Shown: in pieces, positions 1-7,965 of the stretch | Numbering within the stretch: position 1 is the first letter of the stretch | Layout: each line of letters opens with the position of its first letter | Assembly: GCF_020616335.1 (NCBI RefSeq) | Contig: NZ_CP085051.1 | Coordinates: forward strand, 620,001-684,000 | Source of the DNA: Corynebacterium uberis | GTDB taxonomy: Bacteria > Actinomycetota > Actinomycetes > Mycobacteriales > Mycobacteriaceae | DNA length: 64,000 nt | Direction: 5' to 3' | Translations under genes and position numbers: made by a program | Notes under the pieces: model-generated | The model's database searches: none | What the model was told of the DNA's origin: nothing | Seen by the model: the letters and a program-made list of their open reading frames with translations, nothing else

Positions 1-15
1 GGAAAGGACTTTTCT

Positions 16-426
16 GTGCGAGGACTCATCGTCGACTACGTGGGCGTGCTCGACGGCCCCGAGGAGGATCAGCGGCGCTGGCGCAACCTTTTTGCCGCCG
101 CCCGGAAGAACGGTGTGGGCACCGCGATCCTGTCCAATGATCCGGGTGGCCCCGCGGCTGAGCCGATCCGGGAGTGGGAATTCCGGGGCGTGGTTGATGC
201 GGTGCTGCTCTCTGGCGAGATCGGCGCGGAAAAGCCGGAGACGGAGGCCTTCCGCATCGCCGCGGACTCGCTGGAGCTGCCCATGAAGGACTGCGTCCTC
301 ATCGATGATTCGATTGTCAACGTGCGCGCGGCGGTCGAGTCTGGCCTGGTGGGGGTGCTCTACCAGAGCTTTGACCGCACGGTCGTGGAGATCATGGGAC
401 TTTTTGATATTGAAGGGGAGTTCTAG
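16..426 (+). CDS. HAD-superfamily hydrolase-like protein
   Basis: A 136-residue protein with a haloacid-dehalogenase layout. Motif I is DYVGVLDG near residue 7, a motif II serine lies in LSND, a lysine in EKPE and a motif IV acidic pair in LIDDS. The GTG start is preceded by GGAAAGGA at the window edge. The usual second motif I aspartate (DxD), which acts as acid/base in HAD phosphatases, is valine here, so phosphatase activity is uncertain. It could instead be a dehalogenase-like or non-catalytic member. The cap domain is minimal. The next gene follows after 6 bases, so the two are probably co-transcribed. Family call is firm; substrate is unknown. Confidence 0.8.
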   Translation: MRGLIVDYVGVLDGPEEDQRRWRNLFAAARKNGVGTAILSNDPGGPAAEPIREWEFRGVVDAVLLSGEIGAEKPETEAFRIAADSLELPMKDCVLIDDSIVNVRAAVESGLVGVLYQSFDRTVVEIMGLFDIEGEF

Positions 427-432
427 GCCCTC

Positions 433-939
433 ATGCGCGTCTACATTCCGGCCACCTATGCCACCTTGCGCGGGCTCAACGAGTCCCAGGTGGTCACCGC
501 GCGCTCCGGGTGGGCGTTCGCGGTCACTCCGGCGCTGCGGGAGTTCTATACCGCCGGCGATGAGGAGGAGATTGCGCACGCGGCGTTCCAGGATGCCGCG
601 GAGGCGTCTATCCGCCTGCTCGCAGCGGGGGATGAGACCCAGTTCCCCCACCGCCGGGTGGTCATTTCCGCCGATGTGCCGGACGCGCACGTCACCGCGA
701 CCCCGGATAATGGCGAGTCGGTGGTGCGACTAGACCCGGCGCAGATCAACGCGGTGGATGTGGCCGCGATCCACGTCGATATTCCCGAATCCGAGGAGGC
801 CACCGCGCGCGCCATTGCGGCTATCGACGCCGCCGACCTCGGCGATGAGGATGCCGAGCTCACCGTCGGCGACGCGCTGGATAACTTCCTCGCCTGGTAT
901 GACCCCAGCGAGCTGCCGGTACTCGTGGAGCTGCTCTAG
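433..939 (+). CDS. Conserved actinobacterial protein, DUF6912-like
   Basis: A 168-residue soluble protein starting MRVYIPATYATLRGL. It is acidic, with no signal peptide, no membrane segment and no catalytic motif I recognise. The N-terminus resembles the family annotated DUF6912 in corynebacteria and mycobacteria; that is from memory, not a search. It follows the HAD-like gene by 6 bases and its last codons overlap the convergent rsgA end by 4 bases. It is a real gene by codon usage and tight spacing; function unknown. Confidence 0.75.
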   Translation: MRVYIPATYATLRGLNESQVVTARSGWAFAVTPALREFYTAGDEEEIAHAAFQDAAEASIRLLAAGDETQFPHRRVVISADVPDAHVTATPDNGESVVRLDPAQINAVDVAAIHVDIPESEEATARAIAAIDAADLGDEDAELTVGDALDNFLAWYDPSELPVLVELL

Positions 940-1940
940 TCCCACTCGGTGTTCGTGCGCAGGGCGGCCAGCAGGTCCCGCACGGCGTCGGCACGTCGGG
1001 CGCTCGCCCCGGTCAGCTCGTCGAGGCCGCATTCGGGGTCCGCAGGCGGGCCCGCGTGGGTGCACCCGCGAGGGCAGGACTCGGCTGCCGCGGCGAGGTC
1101 ATCAAAGACGGCGATGATGCTGTCCGCGTCCACGTGAGCAAGCCCAAAGGAGCGAATCCCCGGGGTGTCAATGATCCACCCGCCCTGCGCGCCGGGCAGC
1201 TGAAGGGCCACCGACTGGGTGGAGGTGTGGCGCCCCTTGCCCACCTCAGAGACCGCGCCCGTTGCCCGGGCGGCCCCGGGGACCAGCCGGTTGACCAGCG
1301 TGGATTTGCCCACCCCTGAGTGCCCGATGACGGCGCAGACGTGGCCGTCGATGAGCCCGTGGAGCTCGGAGAGGTCGTCGTTGATGCCACAGCTGACCAC
1401 CGGCACATCCAGGTCCGCGAACTCCGCTGCGAAGGAGCTCGGGTCGTCCAGGTCCGTTTTGGTCAGGCACAGCACCGGGCGCAGGCCGCCGACGAAGGCG
1501 GCGATGAGCGAGCGTTCCACAAATCCGGCCCGTGGCGGGGGATCAGCCACCGCTGAGACGATGAGCAAGAGGGCGGCGTTGGCTACCACGATGCGCTCGT
1601 AGGGGTCGGTGTCATCGGCGGTGCGGCGCAGCACGGATGAGCGCGGCTCAAGTTTGACGATGCGCGCCAGCGTTCCCGGCCGGCCCGAGGTATCTCCCAC
1701 CACGCCGACGCGGTCGCCGACCTCGATGGGCACGCGCCCGAGCTCCCGGGCGCGCATGCACACCACGGGGTTGTCTGGCTGGGGGTGCTCGTCGAGCACC
1801 ACCCCCCAGCGGCCCCGGTCCTTGGTCACCACCATGCCAAACAGGGCGTCGTCGTGGCGGGGGCGCTGCTTGGTGCGCGGCCGGGTGCCCTTCCCGGGGC
1901 GGATGCGCACATCCGATTCGTCGTAGTGGCGCCTAGCCAC
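936..1940 (-). CDS. rsgA: Ribosome small-subunit-dependent GTPase A
   Basis: RsgA (YjeQ) is a circularly permuted GTPase that helps mature the 30S subunit. The 334-residue protein has the permuted order: G4 LTKTD (about residue 160), then G1 GHSGVGKS (about 208), then G3 IIDTPG (about 257). A C-terminal zinc knuckle follows, with Cys and His in [16 protein letters not shown]. An OB-fold region precedes the GTPase domain. It overlaps the end of aroA by 8 bases and is co-directional with it, the usual actinobacterial aroA-rsgA pair. Confidence 0.95.
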   Translation of the reverse strand: MARRHYDESDVRIRPGKGTRPRTKQRPRHDDALFGMVVTKDRGRWGVVLDEHPQPDNPVVCMRARELGRVPIEVGDRVGVVGDTSGRPGTLARIVKLEPRSSVLRRTADDTDPYERIVVANAALLLIVSAVADPPPRAGFVERSLIAAFVGGLRPVLCLTKTDLDDPSSFAAEFADLDVPVVSCGINDDLSELHGLIDGHVCAVIGHSGVGKSTLVNRLVPGAARATGAVSEVGKGRHTSTQSVALQLPGAQGGWIIDTPGIRSFGLAHVDADSIIAVFDDLAAAAESCPRGCTHAGPPADPECGLDELTGASARRADAVRDLLAALRTNTEWD

Positions 1941-3246
1941 GGGTGGTGCCCTCCGCGATCATGGTTTCCCACAGTTGTGCGAAGCCGGGCAGGGTCTTGG
2001 CCGTGGTGGCGATGTCCTCGACCTGCACCCCGGGCACCGCCAGGCCGATGATCGCCCCGGCGGTGGCCATGCGGTGATCGGCGTAGGAGTGCCAGACGGT
2101 GGGCCTCCAGGCGTCGGGGTCGGTGGGGGAGATCTCCAGCCCGTCTGCGCGCTCGCGGCAGTGCCCGCCCGCGGCGGTGATCTCCTGCGCCAGGGCGGCC
2201 AGCCGGTCGGTCTCATGGCCGCGCAGGTGGGCGATGCCGGTCAGCCGGCTGGGGGTGGCGGCCAGGGCGGCCAGGGCGGCGACGGTGGGGGTGAGCTCCC
2301 CGATGTCTGACATATCGATGTCCACGCCGCGCAACCCCCCGGCAGACGGCCCCTGGACGCGCAGCCCACCCGCGGCGGCGCTGTGGCTGACCGTGCACCC
2401 CATGGTGGTCAGGATCCCGCGGATGGCATCGCCAGGCTGGGTGGTCTGTTCCGGCCAGTCGGGGATGGTCACGCTGCCCCCGGTGACTGCGGCAGCGGCC
2501 AGGAAGGGCGTGGCATTGGAGAGGTCCGGCTCGATGGCCCAGTCCCGGGCGGCGATGGGCCCCGGGTGGACGGACCAGGTGGCGGCGGACGGGTCGGCGT
2601 CGACGGTGACCCCGGCGCTGCGCAGCATGTCAACGGTCATGGCGATGTGCGGCCCGGAGGGCACGGAGCTGCCCGCGTGGACCACCGTGATGCCCTCCTG
2701 GTAGCGGGCCCCGGAAAGCAGAAGTCCGGAGACGAACTGCGAAGACGCCGACGCGTCGATCTCCACGGTGCCGCCGCGCGGCGCGCTGCCCGTGCCGCAC
2801 ACCTTAAGGGGTAGGGCATCGCCCGTGACGGCGACGCCCAGGGCGCGCAGCGCCTGCGTAATGGTGGACATGGGGCGTTGCCGGGCGCGTTCGTCGCCGT
2901 CGAGGAACACCTCGGAGTTGGCCAGGGCGGCCAGCGGCGGGACGAAGCGCATGATGGTTCCTGCCAGCCCGCAGTCGATGGTGCCGCCGTGAAGGTGCGG
3001 CGGTGGGGTGACGGTCAGCTCGGTGGGGGAGGGGGCGTCGATACGCACTCCCAGGGCGCGCAGGGCCGCGATCATCAGGTCGGTGTCCCGGGAGCGCAGC
3101 GCCCCGCTGATGCGGGAGGTCCCGTCGGCGAGCGCGGCGAGGATGAGGGCTCTGTTAGTGATGGACTTTGAGCCGGGGATGGGCTGGGTCCATTCGATCG
3201 GGCGGGGGCATACGGGGGCATTCCACAGGTCACACTTTTCAGGCAC
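1933..3246 (-). CDS. aroA: 3-phosphoshikimate 1-carboxyvinyltransferase (EPSP synthase)
   Basis: Transfers enolpyruvyl from PEP to shikimate-3-phosphate, the sixth step of chorismate synthesis. The 437-residue protein has the PEP/S3P-binding [19 protein letters not shown] near the N-terminus, a GTIMRF segment, and the late motif [12 protein letters not shown] chose the GTG at 3246, giving VPEKCDLW, because the frame upstream is not family-like and would run through the divergent gene. Only 19 bases separate this start from the opposite SRAP start, so the promoters must overlap or the transcripts be nearly leaderless. rsgA overlaps its 3' end. Confidence 0.94.
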   Translation of the reverse strand: MPEKCDLWNAPVCPRPIEWTQPIPGSKSITNRALILAALADGTSRISGALRSRDTDLMIAALRALGVRIDAPSPTELTVTPPPHLHGGTIDCGLAGTIMRFVPPLAALANSEVFLDGDERARQRPMSTITQALRALGVAVTGDALPLKVCGTGSAPRGGTVEIDASASSQFVSGLLLSGARYQEGITVVHAGSSVPSGPHIAMTVDMLRSAGVTVDADPSAATWSVHPGPIAARDWAIEPDLSNATPFLAAAAVTGGSVTIPDWPEQTTQPGDAIRGILTTMGCTVSHSAAAGGLRVQGPSAGGLRGVDIDMSDIGELTPTVAALAALAATPSRLTGIAHLRGHETDRLAALAQEITAAGGHCRERADGLEISPTDPDAWRPTVWHSYADHRMATAGAIIGLAVPGVQVEDIATTAKTLPGFAQLWETMIAEGTTRG

Positions 3247-3265
3247 AACACCAATAATAGGGGGT
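3247..3265. promoter_or_regulatory. Very short divergent aroA/SRAP promoter interval
   Basis: Nineteen bases lie between the aroA GTG and the SRAP ATG. On the plus strand AATAAT at 3254-3259 sits six bases before the ATG at 3266, which fits a -10 box driving a leaderless SRAP mRNA. The matching aroA promoter would have to lie inside the SRAP coding region. The placement is inferred from spacing only. Confidence 0.4.
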
Positions 3266-3952
3266 ATGTGTGGAAGGTTTGTGCTTTTTACTACCGCCGA
3301 GCAGCTTCTCGACGCCGTCGGGCGCCTGCCCGCGGACCCCGCCATCGCCGCGGTGCGTGCCCCGCAGCACACGCCGCCGCCCCGCTACAACATCGCGCCC
3401 ACCCAGATGGTGGCCACCGTGCGGATGGACAACTCCCAGGCGCTCGTGGAGCCGGCGCGCTGGGGGCTGCTGCCCGGCTGGAAGCGCGACGAGACGGGCC
3501 CCACGCTGTTTAACGCCCGCGCGGAGACCATCGCCGAAAAACCGTCCTTTCGCACTGCGGTGCGGCGGGCGCAGCGCTGCCTGATCCCCATGGATGGCTA
3601 CTACGAATGGCACGAGCGGCAACCCTATTTTGTCCACCGCACCGACGGGCAACTCCTGTGGGCCGGGGGCCTGTGGGACACCGGAACCGACCGGTTGTCC
3701 GCGACGATCGTCACCACCGCCGCCCCCGAGCCGCTGCGCTGGCTGCACCACCGCACCCCGCTGCTGCTTGGCCCCAGCTCCGCTGCGCGATGGCTGGGAC
3801 CGGACCCCGCCGAGGAGGTGGCGGACCTCCTCGCGCCGGCGGGCGCGGAGGTCACCGACGCGTTAGCCACCCGTCCGGTCACCCGCGCCGTGGGGTCGGT
3901 GCGCAACCAGGGAGCGTGGCTGCTGGAGGACCCCGCAGACCCGGTTGATTAG
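3266..3952 (+). CDS. SRAP (HMCES/YedK) abasic-site processing protein
   Basis: SRAP proteins crosslink to abasic sites in single-stranded DNA through the N-terminal cysteine exposed when Met1 is removed. The 228-residue protein starts MCGRFVLF, so Cys2 is the predicted nucleophile. It also has NIAPTQ, the YYEWHE segment carrying the family glutamate and HHRTPLLL carrying the histidine. The ATG at 3266 is required to place Cys2, which settles the start. It is divergent from aroA. A dispersed 13-mer, GCTTCTCGACGCC, lies at 3305-3317. Likely cytosolic, in damage tolerance. Confidence 0.93.
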   Translation: MCGRFVLFTTAEQLLDAVGRLPADPAIAAVRAPQHTPPPRYNIAPTQMVATVRMDNSQALVEPARWGLLPGWKRDETGPTLFNARAETIAEKPSFRTAVRRAQRCLIPMDGYYEWHERQPYFVHRTDGQLLWAGGLWDTGTDRLSATIVTTAAPEPLRWLHHRTPLLLGPSSAARWLGPDPAEEVADLLAPAGAEVTDALATRPVTRAVGSVRNQGAWLLEDPADPVD

Positions 3953-3975
3953 CCGTCACGCCTAGGATGGTGGGC

Positions 3976-4596
3976 ATGGGAGACAAAGAGCTGACCAGTC
4001 GTTTTGAGCAGGAGGCCCTGCCTTTGCTTGATCAGCTCTACGGTGGGGCGCTGAAAATGACCCGCAATCCGGCCGATGCGCAGGACCTGGTCCAGGAGAC
4101 CTATATGAAGGCCTTCCAGGCCTTTGACCGCTTCAAACAGGGCACTAACCTCAAGGCCTGGCTCTATCGCATCATGACCAATACCTACATCAATAGCTAT
4201 CGCAAGAAGCAGCGCCAGCCGGTCCAAACCTCCGCCGATGAGGTCACCGACAGGCAGCTCTACACCACCTCCTCGCACGATTCGACGGGCCTGGAGTCCG
4301 CGGAGGTGGAGGCGCTCAAACGGCTGCCCAACCAACAGATCATCGACGCCCTAGGCCAGCTGCGCGACGACTACCGCATGGCCGTCTACTACGCCGACGT
4401 GGAGGGGCTGGCGTACAAGGAAATCGCCGAGATTATGGGCACGCCCGTGGGCACGGTGATGAGCCGGCTGCACCGGGGAAGAAAACAACTACGGGGATTG
4501 TTAAAGGAAGTGGCGCACGAGCACGGCATCGGGCTGGATGCGCCCGACACGGAGAAGACCGACAAGCAGCGCACGAGGAAGGCGAATCACGCATGA
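3976..4596 (+). CDS. sigH: ECF RNA polymerase sigma factor SigH
   Basis: SigH directs the thiol-oxidative and heat stress regulon in actinobacteria. The 206-residue protein has sigma-70 region 2 ([14 protein letters not shown]) and region 4 with helix-turn-helix [19 protein letters not shown] chose the ATG at 3976 ([10 protein letters not shown]); an alternative at 3967 adds three residues. The gene overlaps the anti-sigma gene by ATGA, indicating translational coupling and the usual sigma/anti-sigma pairing. Neighbourhood (WhiB1/WhcE-type gene downstream) matches the corynebacterial sigH locus. Confidence 0.95.
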   Translation: MGDKELTSRFEQEALPLLDQLYGGALKMTRNPADAQDLVQETYMKAFQAFDRFKQGTNLKAWLYRIMTNTYINSYRKKQRQPVQTSADEVTDRQLYTTSSHDSTGLESAEVEALKRLPNQQIIDALGQLRDDYRMAVYYADVEGLAYKEIAEIMGTPVGTVMSRLHRGRKQLRGLLKEVAHEHGIGLDAPDTEKTDKQRTRKANHA

Positions 4597-4850
4597 CGCT
4601 GGACAAGGAGCCCTGCGGCTGTAACTGCCAGGACGCCGAACAGGCACTCTTCGAGCTTCTCGACGCCCACCTCACGCACCGTGAGTGCGAACAACTACGC
4701 GCGCACATCCAAGCCTGCCCGGAGTGCTACTCGCGGTTGCAGCTCGAGGAGGCCGTCCGCGCCCTGCTGAGCAGATGCTGCGCGCCTCCGCCCGCGCCGG
4801 TGCAGCTACGCACCCGCATCACCGCGCAGATTCGCATCATCAGCAGCTAG
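4593..4850 (+). CDS. rshA: Zinc-associated anti-sigma factor of SigH (RsrA/RshA family)
   Basis: An 85-residue redox-sensitive anti-sigma factor. The zinc-binding HxxxCxxC appears as HIQACPEC near residue 37, with further cysteines at CGCNC near the N-terminus and CC in the C-terminal third. Oxidation of the cluster cysteines is known in the family to release SigH. Start ATG at 4593 overlaps the sigH stop. A copy of the dispersed 13-mer sits at 4655-4667 and encodes LLDA. Confidence 0.93.
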   Translation: MTLDKEPCGCNCQDAEQALFELLDAHLTHRECEQLRAHIQACPECYSRLQLEEAVRALLSRCCAPPPAPVQLRTRITAQIRIISS

Positions 4851-4957
4851 GTGGGGCGCAGGCCCGCCCGTGCGGCGTGCTGCGCCGATCCCGTGGCGGT
4901 GTGGCGGTGCACAACCCCGGCATGGCACAGGTCAACACGGCACAGTTCCACACAGCA

Positions 4958-5003
4958 CAGCCCCCGCGGCCCAGGTGATCCCTGGGTGCCGCGGGGGCTG
5001 TGC
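4958..5003. terminator. Strong GC hairpin between convergent rshA and bL37 genes
   Basis: A long inverted repeat: left arm CAGCCCCCGCGGC followed by CCAGG, right arm CCTGG followed by GCCGCGGGGGCTG, with a 2-base bulge and a short loop. There is no strong T-tract, so it may act in both directions as a hairpin-only terminator. Confidence 0.65.
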
Positions 5004-5016
5004 GTGGTACGGCTAT

Positions 5017-5091
5017 TTAAGCGTTGGGGCGCTTACCGTGGTTGGCGGACTTACGGCGACGATCCTTGCGCTTGCGGCCACGCTTGCTCAT
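5017..5091 (-). CDS. 50S ribosomal protein bL37 (actinobacterial 24-residue protein)
   Basis: A 24-residue, extremely basic protein beginning MSKRGRKRKDRR and ending NHGKRPNA. This matches the tiny actinobacterial ribosomal protein bL37, whose mycobacterial form also ends in NHGKRPNA. A good ribosome-binding site, AGGAGAA, lies a few bases before the ATG. It is too short for most gene finders. It sits between rshA and the WhiB1 gene, a conserved place in this genus, with its own hairpin terminator just downstream. Confidence 0.93.
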   Translation of the reverse strand: MSKRGRKRKDRRRKSANHGKRPNA

Positions 5092-5315
5092 GTGGTTCTC
5101 CTTGTGAGGTATCGGTGTGGCGCGCGAAGCCTTGAATAAAGATCGCGCGCGCGTTCATCAACTCCGCCAACTGTATCGCCCCCACGGGGTGGGGGCGAAA
5201 TTGGGTACGGGTTGGGGCCAGTTGGCGGGGTGTGTCGGTGTATGGAGTTGTGTGCGCCGGGGGCGTGTGTGCGCCAGGCGGTGGCCCCTGCGGGGTGGGT
5301 GTGCCGGGTCGGGGC

Positions 5316-5573
5316 TTAGACGGCGACCCGGGCGCGGCGGCCGCGGTTGTTGCGGCGCTTGAGCGCGCGGCGCTCGTCTTCGGACAAGCCGCCCCATACG
5401 CCGGCATCCTGGCCGGTTTCCAGCGCCCAGCGCAGGCACTGGGAGGTCACCGGGCAGCGGTTGCACACCAGCTTGGCCTTGGCGATCTGCGCCAGGGCCG
5501 GGCCGGAGTTGCCAACCGGGAAGAACAGCTCGGGGTCTTCGTCGCGGCAGACAGCCTCATGACGCCAATCCAT
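5316..5573 (-). CDS. whiB1: WhiB1-type Fe-S transcription regulator (WhcE by synteny)
   Basis: An 85-residue Wbl protein starting MDWRHEAVCRDEDPELFFP. Four cysteines ligate a 4Fe-4S cluster: the one in EAVCRD, the CNRC pair and the one in SQCLRW. The GVWGG turn and a basic tail (ERRALKRRNN) follow. Sequence matches mycobacterial WhiB1 closely; position beside sigH-rshA is where C. glutamicum has whcE. The ATG at 5573 gives the canonical N-terminus. The long upstream region holds a perfect CRP-type palindrome, as does M. tuberculosis whiB1, which is known to be CRP-regulated. Confidence 0.94.
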   Translation of the reverse strand: MDWRHEAVCRDEDPELFFPVGNSGPALAQIAKAKLVCNRCPVTSQCLRWALETGQDAGVWGGLSEDERRALKRRNNRGRRARVAV

Positions 5574-5740
5574 GGGAATTCTCCTTCTACGGGTCGATGG
5601 AGCAGCACGGATGCTGCACGATAGACGCACCAGAATGAGCCCCTGGTTGGGGCGGCGAAATAAAGTGAGAGACTCGTGTGCGGGCGGGCCGGGGGCTCGC
5701 GCCTTTTTGAGGATGCCTCGCCGGGCTCCTCGGTCACACC

Positions 5741-5787
5741 GTTAACCCTCTGGTGCAGTTGGGTTAACGACCGGTTTGGTAACCGGT
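5741..5787. promoter_or_regulatory. Two adjacent hyphenated palindromes in the whiB1 promoter region
   Basis: GTTAACCC at 5741-5748 pairs with GGGTTAAC at 5761-5768 (12-base spacer). Immediately after, ACCGGTT at 5770-5776 pairs with AACCGGT at 5781-5787 (4-base spacer). Both are perfect. They look like operator sites for dimeric regulators rather than terminators. The regulator is unknown. Confidence 0.6.
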
Positions 5788-5850
5788 TGATTTGGTTACT
5801 TGGAAATGATGGCATGCGTTTGCCCGCTTGGCTAGAGGTAACGGCCAAAA

Positions 5851-5866
5851 TGTGATAGAACTCACA
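5851..5866. promoter_or_regulatory. GlxR (CRP-family) binding site candidate
   Basis: TGTGATAGAACTCACA is a perfect TGTGA-N6-TCACA match. GlxR is the cAMP-responsive CRP homologue of corynebacteria. It lies 278 bases before the whiB1 start and 330 before the start of the divergent gene. Confidence 0.75.
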
Positions 5867-5915
5867 AAAAAGGAGCACAAAAAGGGGCTGCAATCCGCGG
5901 GGAAACGGCCAAAGT

Positions 5916-5934
5916 ACAGCTAAGGCGAACCTAA
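5916..5934. promoter_or_regulatory. DtxR box candidate
   Basis: ACAGCTAAGGCGAACCTAA matches 15 of 19 positions of the consensus TWAGGTWAGSCTWACCTWA, including nearly the whole right half. DtxR is the iron-responsive repressor of corynebacteria. It lies between whiB1 and the membrane-protein gene, so either could be iron-regulated. Confidence 0.5.
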
Positions 5935-6062
5935 AATATGCGCGTGTGCAGGGAAAATGCGCAGCTGATGGGGAAATCTAGGCCGTGATAGGAAGTCAAA
6001 TCGCCCCCTCACTACGGGGGTAGCCTCGCATGGCGAGGTCCAAGCACATCGCGGTACCGCAC

Positions 6063-6075
6063 GCTTCTCGACGCC
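6063..6075. repeat. Intergenic copy of dispersed 13-mer GCTTNTCGACGCC
   Basis: GCTTCTCGACGCC. One of 17 exact copies in the window; see the finding on this motif. Confidence 0.8.
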
Positions 6076-6198
6076 CTGCGCACGCGCCCGCGGGCACACA
6101 CCTGCCCCACGCCCACCGCTGCGCGGGCCAATGCTGCCAGGGACTACCTGGGGCTCAGCCGCACCCTGGCGATCCTCCACATGACTAGAATCATCCGC

Positions 6199-6648
6199 GT
6201 GACCCACAACAATCCCGCCCCCGCAGCCGTCAAATATGCCGCAGCCCTCGCGGCCGTACACTCCGTCCTGGGGTTGGCCTACGCCGTGTTGCTGCTCTAC
6301 CGGCAATTCACCGGAGCCGATGACCCCTCCCTGGTCAGCGAGAAACCCGGGCAGACCTCGTGGGTGGGGCTGGGCACGGCGGTGTTCTTCATCATCGTCT
6401 TCGGCGCCGTCCTCGCCGCGGCGGTGGTGCTGCTGCGCTCCACGCACCCCGGGCGGTGGCCCCGCGGGCCCATCGTCATCCTGGAGTTGATCCTGCTGCC
6501 CATCGCGGTAGCCATGATCAAGGGCGGCGCCTGGCCGGCGGGCATCGCCACCGGAATATCCGCGGCGGCCAGCCTGGCGCTGATGTTTTCCAAGCCGGCC
6601 CTGGACTGGGCGACTGCCACCTATGACGTGGCCGAGGACGCTGACTAA
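6199..6648 (+). CDS. Small integral membrane protein, unknown function
   Basis: A 149-residue protein with four hydrophobic stretches (about residues 13-35, 55-80, 92-106 and 108-126) and little else. No family recognised. The GTG at 6199 is preferred over the ATG at 6181 because TAGAAT at 6186-6191 looks like a -10 box seven bases before the GTG, giving a leaderless mRNA; the longer start would overlap the promoter. It ends 6 bases before the convergent gene's stop. Confidence 0.75.
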   Translation: MTHNNPAPAAVKYAAALAAVHSVLGLAYAVLLLYRQFTGADDPSLVSEKPGQTSWVGLGTAVFFIIVFGAVLAAAVVLLRSTHPGRWPRGPIVILELILLPIAVAMIKGGAWPAGIATGISAAASLALMFSKPALDWATATYDVAEDAD

Positions 6649-6654
6649 GAGGCG

Positions 6655-7965
6655 CTACAGATCGCGCTGGAGCGCAACGACGGTGTCCCCGCGGCGCTCG
6701 ATGATCTTGTCCTGGGCCACGCCCAGATAGACCGTCTCCGGGTGCTCCGGGCGGTCCACCCGGGGGGCAGACAGCTGTTGTCCCGACTTCGGGTTGATCA
6801 CCCGCAGGCCGTCCTTGGTGGGGTAGGCAAAAGAGCCAGAAACCATCACGCCGGTGCCAATGGCGTCATCCAACACACGGGTCACGGCCAGGTTTTCGGG
6901 GTCGAAAAGATAGAGGCGCGAGCCGTCAAACCAGCTCATGTTGTTGGTCATATCCGCGGTCGCCGCGGCAAAGACGGACTCGGAGGCGGCCGCCTGGTCC
7001 GCCCACGGGGAGGCTGCCACGTCCTTGACCGCAGCCCGGGACCCATCCTTCTTAGCAAAGCTGATGATCCGCGGGTGGCTGCCGCCCACATAGACCGCGG
7101 CGTGCGTGGCGCTGACGGCCACCACCGCTGCGGGGCCATCCAGCTTGATGTCCTTGAGTATTTCCGGCTTGCGGGACTGCTTCGGGGTGGTCTTTTGCAG
7201 GCGCAGCCAGGAGCCCTTATCCGCCGGGCACGTCTCCGTGACGGCGAGGAGGTCCTTGCGGGTCAGGGCCGAATCGATGGCGCAGTCTTCGTGCGGCTGC
7301 AGGTTCGGCTCCTGCTTGGCAATGACCTGCCCATACTCCACGGTGCGCACCAGGTCAGAGCGCCACAGCTCCACGCGGTTGCGGGCCACGGTGCCCACAT
7401 TGTCATTGGAAGACAGGGCCCAGACCGGGTCGCCGTTGTAGGCCGAGCGGGTGCGGGCGTAGGCGCCGTCGGTGCCGCGCAGGGCTACCACGTCGCCGCA
7501 GCCCAGGCCGTCGCGATAGGTGACAATCACCTTGTCCCAGGCCACCGCGGTGGAGCACAGCTCGCGATCCCGCGAGTAGGACCACACCTCCTGGCCCTTA
7601 GTGTCCACGGCGCGCACGCCGTGATCATCATTGACAATGACCAATCCCTGGGTCACCAGCGGCCGGGTCACCCCGCGCAGGGGCGTGGCGGTGGCGCTCC
7701 AGGCTGGTGACACCCGCTGCGGTACTGGGATCGCTACCGGCGGGGCGCTGAACTCTTCCTGCGCCACGTGGTGGTCCACCTGGTTGGCGGGGGCGGTGAG
7801 CATCACGCCGGCCACGCCAAGGACGGCGACGCCGGCGATGACGCCGGTGGCAATCAGGTCTCCGCGGGTGCGTCGCAGGGGCCGCCCGGCACCGTCCTGT
7901 GACTGTGGTGGCGCGGGCGGTGCGGGCGGGGTTTGCGGAGTCTGCGGGTCTACGGGGTGGCTCAC
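6655..7965 (-). CDS. Membrane-anchored beta-propeller-like protein (Rv3212 family)
   Basis: A 436-residue protein. A Pro/Gln-rich cytoplasmic N-terminus (residues 1-40) is followed by one transmembrane helix, IATGVIAGVAVLGVAGVML, and a large extracytoplasmic domain with PQQ-like repeated strands (for example LVIVNDDHGVRAVDTKGQEVW). By order with the DEAD-box helicase it corresponds to M. tuberculosis Rv3212. The GTG at 7965 overlaps the helicase stop by GTGA, so translation is coupled; the open frame upstream is shadow sequence. Function unknown. Confidence 0.82.
   Translation of the reverse strand: MSHPVDPQTPQTPPAPPAPPQSQDGAGRPLRRTRGDLIATGVIAGVAVLGVAGVMLTAPANQVDHHVAQEEFSAPPVAIPVPQRVSPAWSATATPLRGVTRPLVTQGLVIVNDDHGVRAVDTKGQEVWSYSRDRELCSTAVAWDKVIVTYRDGLGCGDVVALRGTDGAYARTRSAYNGDPVWALSSNDNVGTVARNRVELWRSDLVRTVEYGQVIAKQEPNLQPHEDCAIDSALTRKDLLAVTETCPADKGSWLRLQKTTPKQSRKPEILKDIKLDGPAAVVAVSATHAAVYVGGSHPRIISFAKKDGSRAAVKDVAASPWADQAAASESVFAAATADMTNNMSWFDGSRLYLFDPENLAVTRVLDDAIGTGVMVSGSFAYPTKDGLRVINPKSGQQLSAPRVDRPEHPETVYLGVAQDKIIERRGDTVVALQRDL

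Larger units (their letters stand above)
5574..6198. other. Long divergent regulatory region upstream of whiB1
   Basis: About 625 bases without a convincing gene, between whiB1 and a membrane-protein gene. It contains two hyphenated palindromes (5741-5787), a perfect GlxR/CRP-type site (5851-5866), a DtxR-like box (5916-5934) and an intergenic copy of the dispersed 13-mer (6063-6075). AT content rises around 5750-5950, as expected for a promoter. Confidence 0.7.
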
